A DNA stretch of 64,000 nucleotides from Nocardioides faecalis (GTDB lineage: Bacteria; Actinomycetota; Actinomycetes; Propionibacteriales; Nocardioidaceae): contig NZ_CP074406.1 of assembly GCF_018388425.1 (NCBI RefSeq), positions 2,046,001 through 2,110,000 of the forward strand, given 5' to 3'. Below, in pieces: positions 20,150-30,642 of the stretch. Positions within the stretch are counted from its first letter, which is position 1. Each line of letters begins with the position of its first letter. Under the pieces are notes generated by a model. The model made no database searches. It saw only the letters and a program-made list of their open reading frames with translations, and was not told the DNA's origin. A program made the translations under genes and the position numbers.

Positions 20150-20629
20150 GTGGTCAGCGCACGAGCTCACCTGTGGTTCAGCAACGGCAAGGCGGGCGAC
20201 GCCGCCCGCTTCTACGAGCAGCACATCCCCGACTCCAAGGTCACCAACGTGGTCAGCGCGCCCGGAGGACTCCCCCACACCGAGCCGGGTGAGTTCATCG
20301 TCGACTTCACCGTTGCCGGGATGCCGGTGACCGCGATCAACGCCGGCGACGAGTTCACGCTCTCCGAGGCGTTCTCCGTCTACCTCACGGTCGAGGGCCA
20401 GAAGGAGGTCGACAAGTACTGGGACCTGCTGACCGCCGACGGCGGCCTCGAGCAGCCCTGCGGCTGGTGCAAGGACAAGTTCGGGGTGTCCTGGCAGATC
20501 GTGCCCCGGGAGCTCGAGGAGCTCTGCGGCGACATGAGCACGCCCGCCAACAGGCGCGCCCTCGACGCGATGTTCACCATGACCAAGATCGACATCGCCG
20601 CCATGCGCAAGGCGTACGACGACGCCTGA
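20150..20629 (+). CDS. PhnB-like VOC-fold protein
   Basis: 159 residues from GTG 20150, which follows a perfect AAGGAGG; the frame is open upstream to 20078. The sequence shows the PhnB/3-demethylubiquinone methyltransferase-like VOC pattern: HLWFSNGKAGDAARFYEQHI, FTVAGMPVTAINAGDEFTLSE, QKEVDKYWDLL, GWCKDKFGVSWQIVP and the closing MFTMTKIDIAAMRKAY. Proteins of this group are vicinal-oxygen-chelate folds without a fixed function. The neighbourhood gives no further clue. Confidence 0.85.
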   Translation: MVSARAHLWFSNGKAGDAARFYEQHIPDSKVTNVVSAPGGLPHTEPGEFIVDFTVAGMPVTAINAGDEFTLSEAFSVYLTVEGQKEVDKYWDLLTADGGLEQPCGWCKDKFGVSWQIVPRELEELCGDMSTPANRRALDAMFTMTKIDIAAMRKAYDDA

Positions 20630-20640
20630 GCCGCCTCCGC

Positions 20641-21519
20641 TCAGACGCTGCCCTCCAGCACGCCCTCGGCGGTCGGCGCGCCGTCGGTGAAGTCCACCGA
20701 CCGTTTGGCGTTGGCCAGGGAGGTGATGGTGACGGCGCCGAAGGAGCCCTGGGCGTCGTACACCTCGGCGATGCCGACGGCGAGGCCGTCGTCAGCGAAG
20801 CGGTCGGTGGCGCGCAGCCCGAGGCTGACCCCGTCGGGCAGGCGGGTCAGGGTGAGGTCGATGTCGGTGTTGATGAACTGCACGCCGTGGCTGCCCCAGT
20901 TCGTCACCATGCTGGCGGAGTCGGCCAGCGAGGCGACGGCCTGGAACGGGGTGCAGGCCTCGCCCAACACGACCGGGATCGCGGTCTGCCACGTCTGGTG
21001 ACGGCCGGGGTTCTGGTGCTCGGCGAAGTTGTCCGACCACGGCGCCTCGCTGCGGAACAGCGGGATGTGGTGGCCGCCGAGGTCACCGAGCGGGTTGATC
21101 CGCTCGGCCGGCGGCGGCACGGGCCGCTCCGCCGGCGACGTCCACGCCCGGCCCTCGGGGTTCGCCGTCGGCTTCAGGAACGTGCCGCTGGCACGCGCCA
21201 CGACCTCGCCGTCCTGGGAGACCGTGGCGTCGACGAGCATCAGCCGCGACGCCTCGCGCACCACCGTCACCGACGTCGTCGTCTCCCGCATCCGCGCCGG
21301 CCGGAACAGGTCGACGTGGTAGCGCGCCGGCACCAGGTCGTCACGCCCGGCCGCGGCGACGGCCTCCTCCAGCGCCAGTGCCAGCAGACCGCTGATCGCC
21401 ACGCCGTGCATCTGGTCTGCCTTCCAACGGCCCTGGGCCAGGGGCAGCGGGTGGTACGTCGTCCTCGGGTCCTGGGTGTCGCGCTGGAACCAGGCGAACT
21501 GCAACGTGTTCTCGTCCAC
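20641..21519 (-). CDS. Acyl-CoA thioesterase-like (double hotdog) protein
   Basis: 292 residues from GTG 21519; the frame is open to 21558. The N-terminal hotdog has HGVAISGLLALALEE, ARYHVDLFRPARM and a variant of the central strand (ASRLMLVDATVSQDGEVVARAS). The second half holds LGEACTPFQAVASLADSAS and FINTDIDLTLTRLPDG. This is the TesB/thioesterase-like layout in actinobacteria, which hydrolyses acyl-CoA esters in the cytoplasm. The substrate length cannot be told. It is convergent with the PhnB-like gene, 11 bases apart. Confidence 0.75.
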   Translation of the reverse strand: MDENTLQFAWFQRDTQDPRTTYHPLPLAQGRWKADQMHGVAISGLLALALEEAVAAAGRDDLVPARYHVDLFRPARMRETTTSVTVVREASRLMLVDATVSQDGEVVARASGTFLKPTANPEGRAWTSPAERPVPPPAERINPLGDLGGHHIPLFRSEAPWSDNFAEHQNPGRHQTWQTAIPVVLGEACTPFQAVASLADSASMVTNWGSHGVQFINTDIDLTLTRLPDGVSLGLRATDRFADDGLAVGIAEVYDAQGSFGAVTITSLANAKRSVDFTDGAPTAEGVLEGSV

Positions 21520-21584
21520 GCGCCCATCATGCCTGGGTGGGTGAGATGGTCTACGCACCGACCCCGGAGGGTACGGAACAGTCC

Positions 21585-22013
21585 ATGACCGACAAGATCG
21601 GCTGGGTCGTCGCCGGGGTCGTCCTCCTGGTCCTGTTGCTCGCCGGCGGCGTGACCGCGCTGGTCGTCGCGAGCGGCGATCCCCAGGCCGTCGAGGAGGT
21701 CGCCGACGCGGCGGTCGAGGCCGCCGAGGACCTCGACATCGACGCCGGCGCGGACCTGTTGTGCGAGGCGCCGTCCTCGAAGGACCGCAAGGCCCTGGTC
21801 GACCTCATCGAGGAGGCTCGGGCGGAGGCCCGCACCGACGACCCGCACGTCACGTACGACGTCACCAACATCCGCGGCGAGGCCGAGGGCTCCTTCGACG
21901 TCCGGATCACCAGCGACGAGAAAGAGCTGGCGGACCGGACGGTGAACGCCCGGGTCATCGTGAAGTCCCGCAACGGCCGTTCCTGCATCGCCGACGTCGA
22001 GGCCCTCGACTGA
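21585..22013 (+). CDS. Single-pass membrane protein with small extracytoplasmic domain
   Basis: About 142 residues from ATG 21585, with an alternative ATG at 21546. One transmembrane segment (IGWVVAGVVLLVLLLAGGVTALVV) is followed by an acidic domain of about 115 residues containing two Cys, LLCEAPSSKDRKALVDLIEEA and a C-terminal strand with RSCIADVEAL. The shape recalls DUF4878-like/NTF2-type small extracytoplasmic domains, but I cannot name a family with confidence. A sigma-B-like motif (GTCT-N16-GGGTAC) lies at 21549-21574, just before this start. The next gene probably overlaps its stop. Confidence 0.65.
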   Translation: MTDKIGWVVAGVVLLVLLLAGGVTALVVASGDPQAVEEVADAAVEAAEDLDIDAGADLLCEAPSSKDRKALVDLIEEARAEARTDDPHVTYDVTNIRGEAEGSFDVRITSDEKELADRTVNARVIVKSRNGRSCIADVEALD

Positions 22014-22402
22014 ACGGGGGCGTCTGGTACCCGGCGAGCGCCGGCGCCACCGTCCTCGCCGCTGCGATCCCCGTCGTGGCGCTGACCACCGACCTCGGCC
22101 TCGCCCCGTGGCGGCTGGTGGCCTGGCTCGGCGAGCACGGCGGGCCGTTGCACGCACTGCTCGCCGGCTGGCTGCTGCTGGCGCCGGCGCCGCTCCTCCT
22201 CGCCGCACTGCTGCGCCCCCGTACGCCGTGGCCGTGGGCGGGCCTCGTCGCGCTGCACCTGCTCGCGGTGACCGTGGTCCTCGCGCGGTTCCCCCACCTC
22301 GTGCCCGCCGAGGTCTGGCCGGTGCTCGGTGCCGCCGTGGTGGTGGCGCTGGCGTCGGTGGTCAGCTGCTTCGGGGGTGCCCGCCCGGGATCGGCACCGT
22401 GA
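22010..22402 (+). CDS. Small integral membrane protein
   Basis: About 130 residues with four hydrophobic segments: ATVLAAAIPVVALTT, LHALLAGWLLLAPAPLLLAALL, AGLVALHLLAVTVVLARF and AAVVVALASVVSCF. No ATG or GTG precedes the first hydrophobic segment after the upstream stop. The only candidate there is CTG 22010, which overlaps the upstream TGA as CTGA. GTG 22076 would give a version lacking the first helix. The 3' end overlaps the end of the convergent serine hydrolase by 41 bases. Function unknown. Confidence 0.45.
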   Translation: MNGGVWYPASAGATVLAAAIPVVALTTDLGLAPWRLVAWLGEHGGPLHALLAGWLLLAPAPLLLAALLRPRTPWPWAGLVALHLLAVTVVLARFPHLVPAEVWPVLGAAVVVALASVVSCFGGARPGSAP

Positions 22403-23699
22403 CGTCGTACGGCGTGCGCGTGTAGACGAACGTGGCGCACTCCAGGTGGCTCACCGTGCCGTCGGTCGAGCGGTGCACCCGCAGCCGCTCGCCGCGGTGG
22501 TAGCCCGCGGTGCCCACGATGCGGCCCCCGTCGAGCGTGAACCGCTCCTCGACCTCCGCGAACCGCAGGTCGCGCAGCAGCAGCTGCTCGCCGTGCCACT
22601 CCAGCCCGAACGCGGTGTTGCCCCAGAACCACACGCCGAGCAGCTCGGACGCCTCCGCGGGCACCGCCACCGACGGTGCCCAGCGCTCCCAGCCGTCCTC
22701 GGCGTCCACCGGCAGCCCGGCGAGGAGCTGGCCCGGCACGGCTGCGGTGTCGAGGCCGGTGGTGGCGTTCGTCAGCAGCACGGCCGCGTCCCGGGTGGCG
22801 CGGTCCACGAACAGCGACGCCAGGAAGCCCGGCATGGAGCCGGTGTGTCCCCAGAGCGTGGTGCCCGGAGCACCGTCCGGACCGAGCTCGGCCCGGCGCA
22901 CGCCCAGGCCGTAGAGCGCGGCGGGCGGCACCGGACGCGCCATCTCCTCCAGCGTGGCGGCACCCAGCACGTCGGGGTGCCCGGTGACCAGGAAGTCGGC
23001 CCAGCGCAGCAGGTCCGCGGTCGTGCTCCACAGCTGCCCGGCCGGCGCCATCGCCCCGGTGTCGGTGAGCGGCTCGGGGGTCAGGGTGTGCGCGAAGTGG
23101 TCGACGCTGCGCCCCGGTGCGTGGTCGGCGGGTGGGTGGTAGTCGGTGGCGCTCATGCCCAGCGGCTCCAACAGCCGCTCACGCACCGCCTGCCACCACG
23201 ACACCCCGCGCAGCCGGGCCACGACCTCGCCGAGGAGCGCGTAGCCGAGGTTGGAGTAGTGGAACCACTCCCCTGCCGCCGCCACCCGGCCGGCACCGTC
23301 GTTCGCGGCGAGCAGGGCGGCGGCGCCGCCGCTGCCGGTGCGCTCCCACCACGACCCCACGGGCTCGCTCTGCAGTCCGCCGGTGTGCGAGAGCAGCCGC
23401 GTCAGCGAGACGTCCGCGTAGCCGCCCGCCTCACCCACGAACCGGCCCACCGGGTCGTCGAGCCCGAGCCGGCCCTCGTCACGCAGCTGCAGCACCAGCA
23501 CAGCGGTCAGGGTCTTGGTGATCGACCCGATCCGGTACGACGTCCCCGGCGAGACCTCGGGGCCGGTGGGGTCCACCGACAGCGCGCCGGACCACACCGG
23601 CTCGCCGCCGCGGGCGACCGCGGCGACGACCGACGGCAGCCGGCCGGCGGCCTGCAACCGGGCCAGCACGGCGTCGTAGGGCTGGGGATCGGATCCCAC
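22362..23699 (-). CDS. Serine hydrolase, class C beta-lactamase/DD-peptidase fold
   Basis: 445 residues from GTG 23699, eight bases after the gcvP stop. Active-site motifs are present: SITK (nucleophile Ser and Lys) after TSYRIG, YSN in WFHYSNLGYALLGE, and HTG in TTLWGHTGSMPGF. The C-terminal ~120 residues are an extra beta-rich domain found in many esterase/beta-lactamase-like proteins. No signal peptide is visible, so a cytoplasmic esterase or peptidase role is likely. It lies just downstream of gcvP and may be read from the same transcript, although no functional link is known. Confidence 0.88.
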   Translation of the reverse strand: MGSDPQPYDAVLARLQAAGRLPSVVAAVARGGEPVWSGALSVDPTGPEVSPGTSYRIGSITKTLTAVLVLQLRDEGRLGLDDPVGRFVGEAGGYADVSLTRLLSHTGGLQSEPVGSWWERTGSGGAAALLAANDGAGRVAAAGEWFHYSNLGYALLGEVVARLRGVSWWQAVRERLLEPLGMSATDYHPPADHAPGRSVDHFAHTLTPEPLTDTGAMAPAGQLWSTTADLLRWADFLVTGHPDVLGAATLEEMARPVPPAALYGLGVRRAELGPDGAPGTTLWGHTGSMPGFLASLFVDRATRDAAVLLTNATTGLDTAAVPGQLLAGLPVDAEDGWERWAPSVAVPAEASELLGVWFWGNTAFGLEWHGEQLLLRDLRFAEVEERFTLDGGRIVGTAGYHRGERLRVHRSTDGTVSHLECATFVYTRTPYDVTVPIPGGHPRSS

Positions 23700-23707
23700 G
23701 ACGGGCC

Positions 23708-26542
<2,835 letters not shown>

Positions 26543-26550
26543 CAGCAGGC

Positions 26551-26581
26551 AGGCTTCCTCGGGATCGACTGATCGAAGCCT
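26551..26581 (-). promoter_or_regulatory. Leader hairpin between glycine aptamer and gcvP start (expression platform)
   Basis: AGGCTTC (26551-26557) and GAAGCCT (26575-26581) form a 7-base stem. On the minus strand one arm contains the purine-rich GAGGAAG that serves as ribosome-binding region, 14 bases before the gcvP ATG. No run of T follows, so control is more likely at translation initiation than at termination. Confidence 0.5.
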
Positions 26582-26597
26582 CCCCCTCTGTCGGCTG

Positions 26598-26718
26598 CGC
26601 CTCCAGAGTTGCCTGCTCCACACGGTCCGGGCGCCTGAGAGGTTCCGGGGAGGAATTGCCCCTTCGGCGCAGGCCTGCACCGCCTCAGCGGCACATCCTG
26701 ACTCTCCCGTGCGGGATG
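26598..26718 (-). ncRNA. Glycine riboswitch (gcvT-type aptamer) upstream of gcvP
   Basis: On the minus strand the conserved core is readable in order: CACGGGAGAGTC, CGCCGAAGGGGCAA, CCTCTCAGGCGCCCGGACC and AACTCTGGAG. These are the canonical blocks of the glycine aptamer. It ends about 55 bases before the gcvP start, with a stem that can hide the ribosome-binding region. Only one complete aptamer is evident; the flanks may supply the short ghost helix seen in singlet glycine riboswitches. Glycine binding normally turns on glycine cleavage genes. Confidence 0.9.
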
Positions 26719-26741
26719 ATCAGCAGTCCAAGCCTAGCGGT

Positions 26742-27353
26742 TCAGCCGGCGGTGCGGGCGGCGCGGCGCGCAGCGAGCTCGTCGCCCTCGACGGATGCGG
26801 CCGGCGCGTCGGAGTCGGCGGCGGACTCGCTGGGCAGCTCGGCGAGCGTGCCCTCGATCTCGCGCCACACACCGCCGATGGCGATGCCGAAGACACCCTG
26901 ACCGCCCTGGAGCAGGTCGATGACCTCGTCGTTGCTGGTGCACTCGTAGACCGAGGCGCCGTCGCTCATCAGGGTGACCTGGGTGAGGTCGTCGGTGCCG
27001 CGCTCGCGCAGGTGGCTGACCGCACTGCGGATCTGCTGCAGCGAGATGCCGGCGTCGAGCAGGCGCTTGATGATCTTGAGGATCAGGATGTCGCGGAAGC
27101 TGTAGAGCCGCTGCGATCCGGAGCCCTTGGCTCCACGGACGCTGGGCTCGATGAGGCCGGTGCGGGCCCAGTAGTCGAGCTGACGGTAGGTGATGCCGGC
27201 GGCGCTGCACGCCGTCGGACCGCGGTAGCCCAGGTCGCTGGGCAGCGGGGACACGTCGTCGGTGAACAGGAGACCCTGCTCCTCGGCGACGGCGGCCGCC
27301 TCAGCTTCACGCTGAGCGGTCTGCTGTGCCGTCTCCGGCTGCTGCTCGTTCAC
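26742..27353 (-). CDS. MerR-family regulator (Rv1830-like position)
   Basis: 203 residues. A winged-helix MerR domain lies in the middle (GYRGPTACSAAGITYRQLDYW, ARTGLIEPSVRGAKGSGSQRLYSF, DILILKIIKRLLDAGISLQQI). It is followed by an all-beta/helical effector region with YECTSNDEVIDLLQGGQGVFGIAI and an acidic tail. The N-terminal 40 residues are Gln/Ala/Glu-rich. In Mycobacterium the same position, after the DUF151 gene and before gcvB, is held by a MerR protein. A 23-base candidate operator lies upstream (27471-27493). Confidence 0.88.
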   Translation of the reverse strand: MNEQQPETAQQTAQREAEAAAVAEEQGLLFTDDVSPLPSDLGYRGPTACSAAGITYRQLDYWARTGLIEPSVRGAKGSGSQRLYSFRDILILKIIKRLLDAGISLQQIRSAVSHLRERGTDDLTQVTLMSDGASVYECTSNDEVIDLLQGGQGVFGIAIGGVWREIEGTLAELPSESAADSDAPAASVEGDELAARRAARTAG

Positions 27354-27470
27354 TGGTCCTCCACGGTCCGTGTCCTGCCCGCATCATGACGATGTCGTTC
27401 GGCTCATCAAGGTACGGCCGCGGCGACTGGCGGGTCAAAGACGTCGCTGGGCGTGTCGCCGAAAACCCTC

Positions 27471-27493
27471 ACTCTCGGGTTGAGGTTGAGAGT
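27471..27493. promoter_or_regulatory. Candidate MerR-type operator
   Basis: ACTCTC (27471-27476) and GAGAGT (27488-27493) form an inverted repeat with an 11-base spacer, and the spacer with the right arm contains a TTGAGGTTGAG direct repeat. It lies in the 151-base gap between the DUF151 gene and the downstream MerR gene, where that gene's promoter must be. MerR dimers use such spaced dyads between the -35 and -10 elements. Confidence 0.42.
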
Positions 27494-27504
27494 CCTCGCC
27501 ACTC

Positions 27505-27996
27505 TCACGACTCCTCGTTCCCGATCTCCCCGCCGCCGGAGAAGTCGTCGGCGGAGACGTGGTCGAGGAACTCGCGGAACCTCTCGACCTCGTCCTCCTC
27601 CTCGGCCGGCGCGGCGATGCCGGCCTCGGCCAGCACGTCTTCCTCGCAATAGATCGTGGTGCCGGTGCGCAGTGCCAGCGCGATCGAGTCCGAGGGACGC
27701 GCGCTGACCTCGACGCCGGAGCTGAAGACGAGCGTCGCGAAGAAGACGCCGTCCTTGACGTCGGTGATCCGCACCTCGCTCAGCTCGTGACCGACCGCGT
27801 CCAGGATGTCGCGCATCAGGTCGTGCGTCAGGGGCCGCGGCGGCACGACGCCCTGCTGGGCGAAGGCGATCGCGGTGGCCTCCACCGCTCCGATCCAGAT
27901 CGGCAGGTAGCGCTCGCCGTCGCTCTCCCGCAGCAGGACGATCGGCTGGTTGGACGGCATCTCCACCCGGACCCCCAGGACATCCACCTCGCGCAT
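27505..27996 (-). CDS. DUF151 / bifunctional nuclease family protein
   Basis: 163 residues. The domain is clear: MREVDVLGVRVEMPSNQPIV, ESDGERYLPIWIGAVEATAIA, RPLTHDLMRDILDAVG and SARPSDSIALALRTG. A C-terminal acidic tail with DDFSGGGEIGNEES follows. Homologues in plants have RNase/DNase activity. In actinobacteria the gene sits conserved between two MerR genes and its role is unknown. It starts 22 bases downstream of the ftsR-like gene on the same strand. Confidence 0.9.
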   Translation of the reverse strand: MREVDVLGVRVEMPSNQPIVLLRESDGERYLPIWIGAVEATAIAFAQQGVVPPRPLTHDLMRDILDAVGHELSEVRITDVKDGVFFATLVFSSGVEVSARPSDSIALALRTGTTIYCEEDVLAEAGIAAPAEEEDEVERFREFLDHVSADDFSGGGEIGNEES

Positions 27997-28017
27997 GTGC
28001 CCCAGCCTACGCGGGAC

Positions 28018-28755
28018 TCACAGCCGCCGGAGCCCTGCCTTCACCAGCGTGGCGTGCAACCGTACGGCGAGGGCGGCGATCTCGCTGGTCGCCGCCTCGG
28101 CGCGCGCCGCGGCGCTGGCGTCCCGGCTGCGTCGTACAGGCGCGACGACCTGCTCGATCAGGCCGACCTCGCGGTCGGCGGCGGCCCGGAAGCCGCGCAG
28201 GTGGCGCGGCTCGATGCCGAAGTCGGCGAGCTCGCGGGCGGTCCGGGCGATCACCAGCGCGTCGGTGTCGTAGTGCCCGGTCGGCGAGGCCGTGACGAGT
28301 GCGTAGTCCTCCAGCTCGCCCAGCAGGCGCTCGTCGATCTCGGCCACCTTCATCAGCTCCTTGCGGGACAGGCGCAGCCGGTCGGTGCGACGGAAGGACT
28401 CCGGGGCCGGCAGGCCGTCCTCGCCGATGGCCACCTTGGGCACCGTCGGCACGACGGGGTCCGGCAGGGGCGGGGCGAGCCCGCGGTCCATGGCATCGAG
28501 GTGCTCACGGATCACCCGCCGCGGCAGGTAGTGGTCGCGCTGCATCCGCAGGATGTAGCGCAGCCGGTCCACGTCGGCGTGGGAGAACTTGCGATAGCCC
28601 GACGGCGTCCGCTGGGGCTTGATCAGCCCGTCGTCCTCCAGGCCGCGGAGCTTGGAGATGCTGATCAGCCCGCCGAAGTCGGGGGTCAGCAGCTCCAGCA
28701 CCTGCCCGATGTTGAGCAGGGGGTCCCGCTCGCCTCGGGCGATGGCCTGGGCCAT
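28018..28755 (-). CDS. ftsR: MerR-family regulator, FtsR-like
   Basis: 245 residues. The N-terminal MerR winged helix reads LLNIGQVLELLTPDFGGLISISKLRGLEDDGLI (in part), then RTPSGYRKFSHADVDRLRYILRMQ. A long C-terminal effector region contains RLSRKELMKVAEIDERLLGELE. The gene order FHA - MerR - DUF151 - MerR is that of garA-Rv1828-Rv1829-Rv1830 in Mycobacterium. The Corynebacterium homologue FtsR activates ftsZ. It starts two bases after the FHA gene stop, so the pair is co-translated. The symbol is assigned by synteny and domain layout. Confidence 0.82.
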   Translation of the reverse strand: MAQAIARGERDPLLNIGQVLELLTPDFGGLISISKLRGLEDDGLIKPQRTPSGYRKFSHADVDRLRYILRMQRDHYLPRRVIREHLDAMDRGLAPPLPDPVVPTVPKVAIGEDGLPAPESFRRTDRLRLSRKELMKVAEIDERLLGELEDYALVTASPTGHYDTDALVIARTARELADFGIEPRHLRGFRAAADREVGLIEQVVAPVRRSRDASAAARAEAATSEIAALAVRLHATLVKAGLRRL

Positions 28756-28757
28756 CC

Positions 28758-29282
28758 TCAGGCGCCCTCGTGACCGGCGAAGAAGACCAGGCGGTACTTG
28801 CCGACCTGGACCTCGTCACCGTCGGTGATCGTCGTCTTCTCGATCCGGTCACGGTTGACGTAGGTGCCGTTCAGGCTGCCCGCGTCCTCCACCGTGAAGG
28901 TCGCGCCGTCGCGGCGGAAGACCGCGTGCCGGCGGGAGACGGTGACGTCGTCGAGGAAGATCCCGCTCTCCGGGTGCCGCCCGGCGGTCACCTCGTCGGC
29001 GTCCAGCAGGAACCTGCTGCCCGCGCCGGGGCCCTTCTGCACGACCAGCAGCGCGTGCCCCTTGGGCAGCGCGTCCACGGCGGCGGCGTCGACGGCGCTG
29101 AGCGCCCGGTCGGAGGTCGTCTCGGAACGCTCGGCCCCGGGCACGCCGGCACCGAACTGGATCGTCGCGGTGGCGTCGCTGACCGGAGGCGCGGCGCCCT
29201 CGGCGACCAGGCGGTTGCCGCACTGGGCGCAGAAACGGGCGTCGTCGGGGTTCTGCCGGCCACAGGCGGTGCAGAACGGCAT
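28758..29282 (-). CDS. garA: Zinc-ribbon FHA-domain protein, GarA/OdhI-like
   Basis: 174 residues. An N-terminal zinc ribbon (C4-x2-C7 ... C18-x2-C21) is followed by a linker bearing an ETTS motif at residues 54-57, then an FHA domain: GR at 101-102, VSRRH at 115-119 and SLNGTYVN at 136-143. In GarA and OdhI the same ETTS threonines are phosphorylated by PknB/PknG. The FHA domain then folds back on them, switching control of 2-oxoglutarate dehydrogenase and glutamate metabolism. That motif and the gene neighbourhood (gcvH before, ftsR after) support the assignment. The zinc ribbon is absent from mycobacterial GarA. Confidence 0.85.
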   Translation of the reverse strand: MPFCTACGRQNPDDARFCAQCGNRLVAEGAAPPVSDATATIQFGAGVPGAERSETTSDRALSAVDAAAVDALPKGHALLVVQKGPGAGSRFLLDADEVTAGRHPESGIFLDDVTVSRRHAVFRRDGATFTVEDAGSLNGTYVNRDRIEKTTITDGDEVQVGKYRLVFFAGHEGA

Positions 29283-29330
29283 CAGGGTGCTCCTTGGGGG
29301 TCGGGCTGGTCGAGTGACGAACCTACCTGA

Positions 29331-29720
29331 TCAGATGTCGAGCTGGGCCTCATACGCGGCCGCGTCGAGCAGGTCGCCGACGGCGGCGGGCTCGGACGGG
29401 ACCACCTCGAAGAGCCAGCCCGCGCCGTACGGGTCGTTGTTGACCAGCTCGGGGGTGGCGTCGAGCGCGTCGTTGACCGCGACCACCTCGCCGCTGACCG
29501 GGGCGTAGACGTCGCTCACGGACTTCGTCGACTCCAGCTCACCGCACGGCGTGCCCGCGGTGACCGTCACGCCGACCTCGGGCAGGGAGACGTAGACGAT
29601 GTCGCCCAGCGCGTCCTGGGCGTAGTCGGTGATGCCGACCCGAACCGATCCGGCAGCCTCGCCCGGCTCGCGCAACCACTCGTGCTCGACGGTGTACTTC
29701 AGGTCGGCGGGGTTCGTCAT
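29331..29720 (-). CDS. gcvH: Glycine cleavage system H protein
   Basis: 129 residues from ATG 29720; GTG 29729 is in frame. The lipoylation site is K66 in [14 protein letters not shown], and the ends are typical of GcvH ([23 protein letters not shown]). It shuttles the aminomethyl group from GcvP to the T-protein and L-protein. No ribosome-binding site is visible, but TAATGT (29728-29733, minus strand) lies seven bases before the ATG and looks like a -10 element, so the message may be leaderless. It is the first gene of the gcvH - garA - ftsR block. Confidence 0.96.
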   Translation of the reverse strand: MTNPADLKYTVEHEWLREPGEAAGSVRVGITDYAQDALGDIVYVSLPEVGVTVTAGTPCGELESTKSVSDVYAPVSGEVVAVNDALDATPELVNNDPYGAGWLFEVVPSEPAAVGDLLDAAAYEAQLDI

Positions 29721-29730
29721 GGCGTGCACA

Positions 29731-30642
29731 TTACTGCCCTGGGTCGGGCACGGCGTAGCGAGGCTCGTCGCGACTGGTGACCTCTTCGATGTCCACCGTG
29801 TCGAGGCGGACGACCTCCACCCGGGCGCCGTCCTCCTCGATCTGCTTCTTGGGTCCGAGCGCGAAGCTGATCGCCGAGCTGAGCGCAGCGGGGTCGCCGA
29901 TCACGTCGATGACGTACGGCGCCTCGATCTCCTCCCCGCCCGCCAGGAACCCGCTGTCGGTGACCTCGAAGGCGGTCTGGGCCACCACCCGGACCTTGCC
30001 GTTGATCGACATCGCCTCCGCGCCGACCGAGCGGAGCTCCTGCACCGTGTCGATCACCGACCCGAGGCTGACCCGGCCATCGACCTCGGTGATGGTGATC
30101 CGGATCCCCGGTCCGGTGACCGGCACCAGGCCGGCCAGGATGCTGAGGCTGTCGACGGTGTCCTGCGCTTGGTCCAGCGCGGTCTGGCGTCGGGTCGTGT
30201 CGTCGCGCAGGCCGCCGGCGGCCTCCTCGAGCCGCTCGATCTCGGCCTCCGTGCGCTGCCGGGTGCCGGCCAGGCCGTTGAGCAGGTCGATGAGCTCCTG
30301 CTGGCGCAGCCCGGCGTAGTTGTCCTCGGTGCCGGTCACCCGCACCTGGGTGACGGCAGCGAAACCGAGCAGCCCCAGCAGCACCGCGGCGACCAGCTGC
30401 TGGCGCGTCGGTCGGAGCAGGGCTTGGCGGATCCGGTCCGGGGCGCTGCGCTCCTCCAGCGGCGGTGGGGCCGGCGCCTCGTCCGGCTTGTCGGTGGGTT
30501 TGTCGGTGGGCTCCTCGACCGGCTGCTCCGCCGGCTCCTCGACGGGCTCCTCGATCGGCTCCGCGGCAGGCGTCGTCCCTTCCGGGTCGACGTGCTTCCC
30601 GGAAGGAGCAGAGCTGCGGGGGTCGGGGGTCTGCTCAGGCAT
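29731..30642 (-). CDS. DUF881 membrane protein with long Pro/Glu-rich cytoplasmic arm
   Basis: 303 residues. The first ~70 residues are rich in Pro, Glu and Ala, with repeats of [15 protein letters not shown] type. One transmembrane helix ([20 protein letters not shown]), a coiled coil ([28 protein letters not shown]) and the DUF881 domain ([49 protein letters not shown]) follow. DUF881 proteins flank the small basic protein gene in many Gram-positives. They are proposed envelope or division-related factors, but no activity is proven. The start overlaps the end of the small basic protein gene by eight bases. Confidence 0.88.
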   Translation of the reverse strand: MPEQTPDPRSSAPSGKHVDPEGTTPAAEPIEEPVEEPAEQPVEEPTDKPTDKPDEAPAPPPLEERSAPDRIRQALLRPTRQQLVAAVLLGLLGFAAVTQVRVTGTEDNYAGLRQQELIDLLNGLAGTRQRTEAEIERLEEAAGGLRDDTTRRQTALDQAQDTVDSLSILAGLVPVTGPGIRITITEVDGRVSLGSVIDTVQELRSVGAEAMSINGKVRVVAQTAFEVTDSGFLAGGEEIEAPYVIDVIGDPAALSSAISFALGPKKQIEEDGARVEVVRLDTVDIEEVTSRDEPRYAVPDPGQ

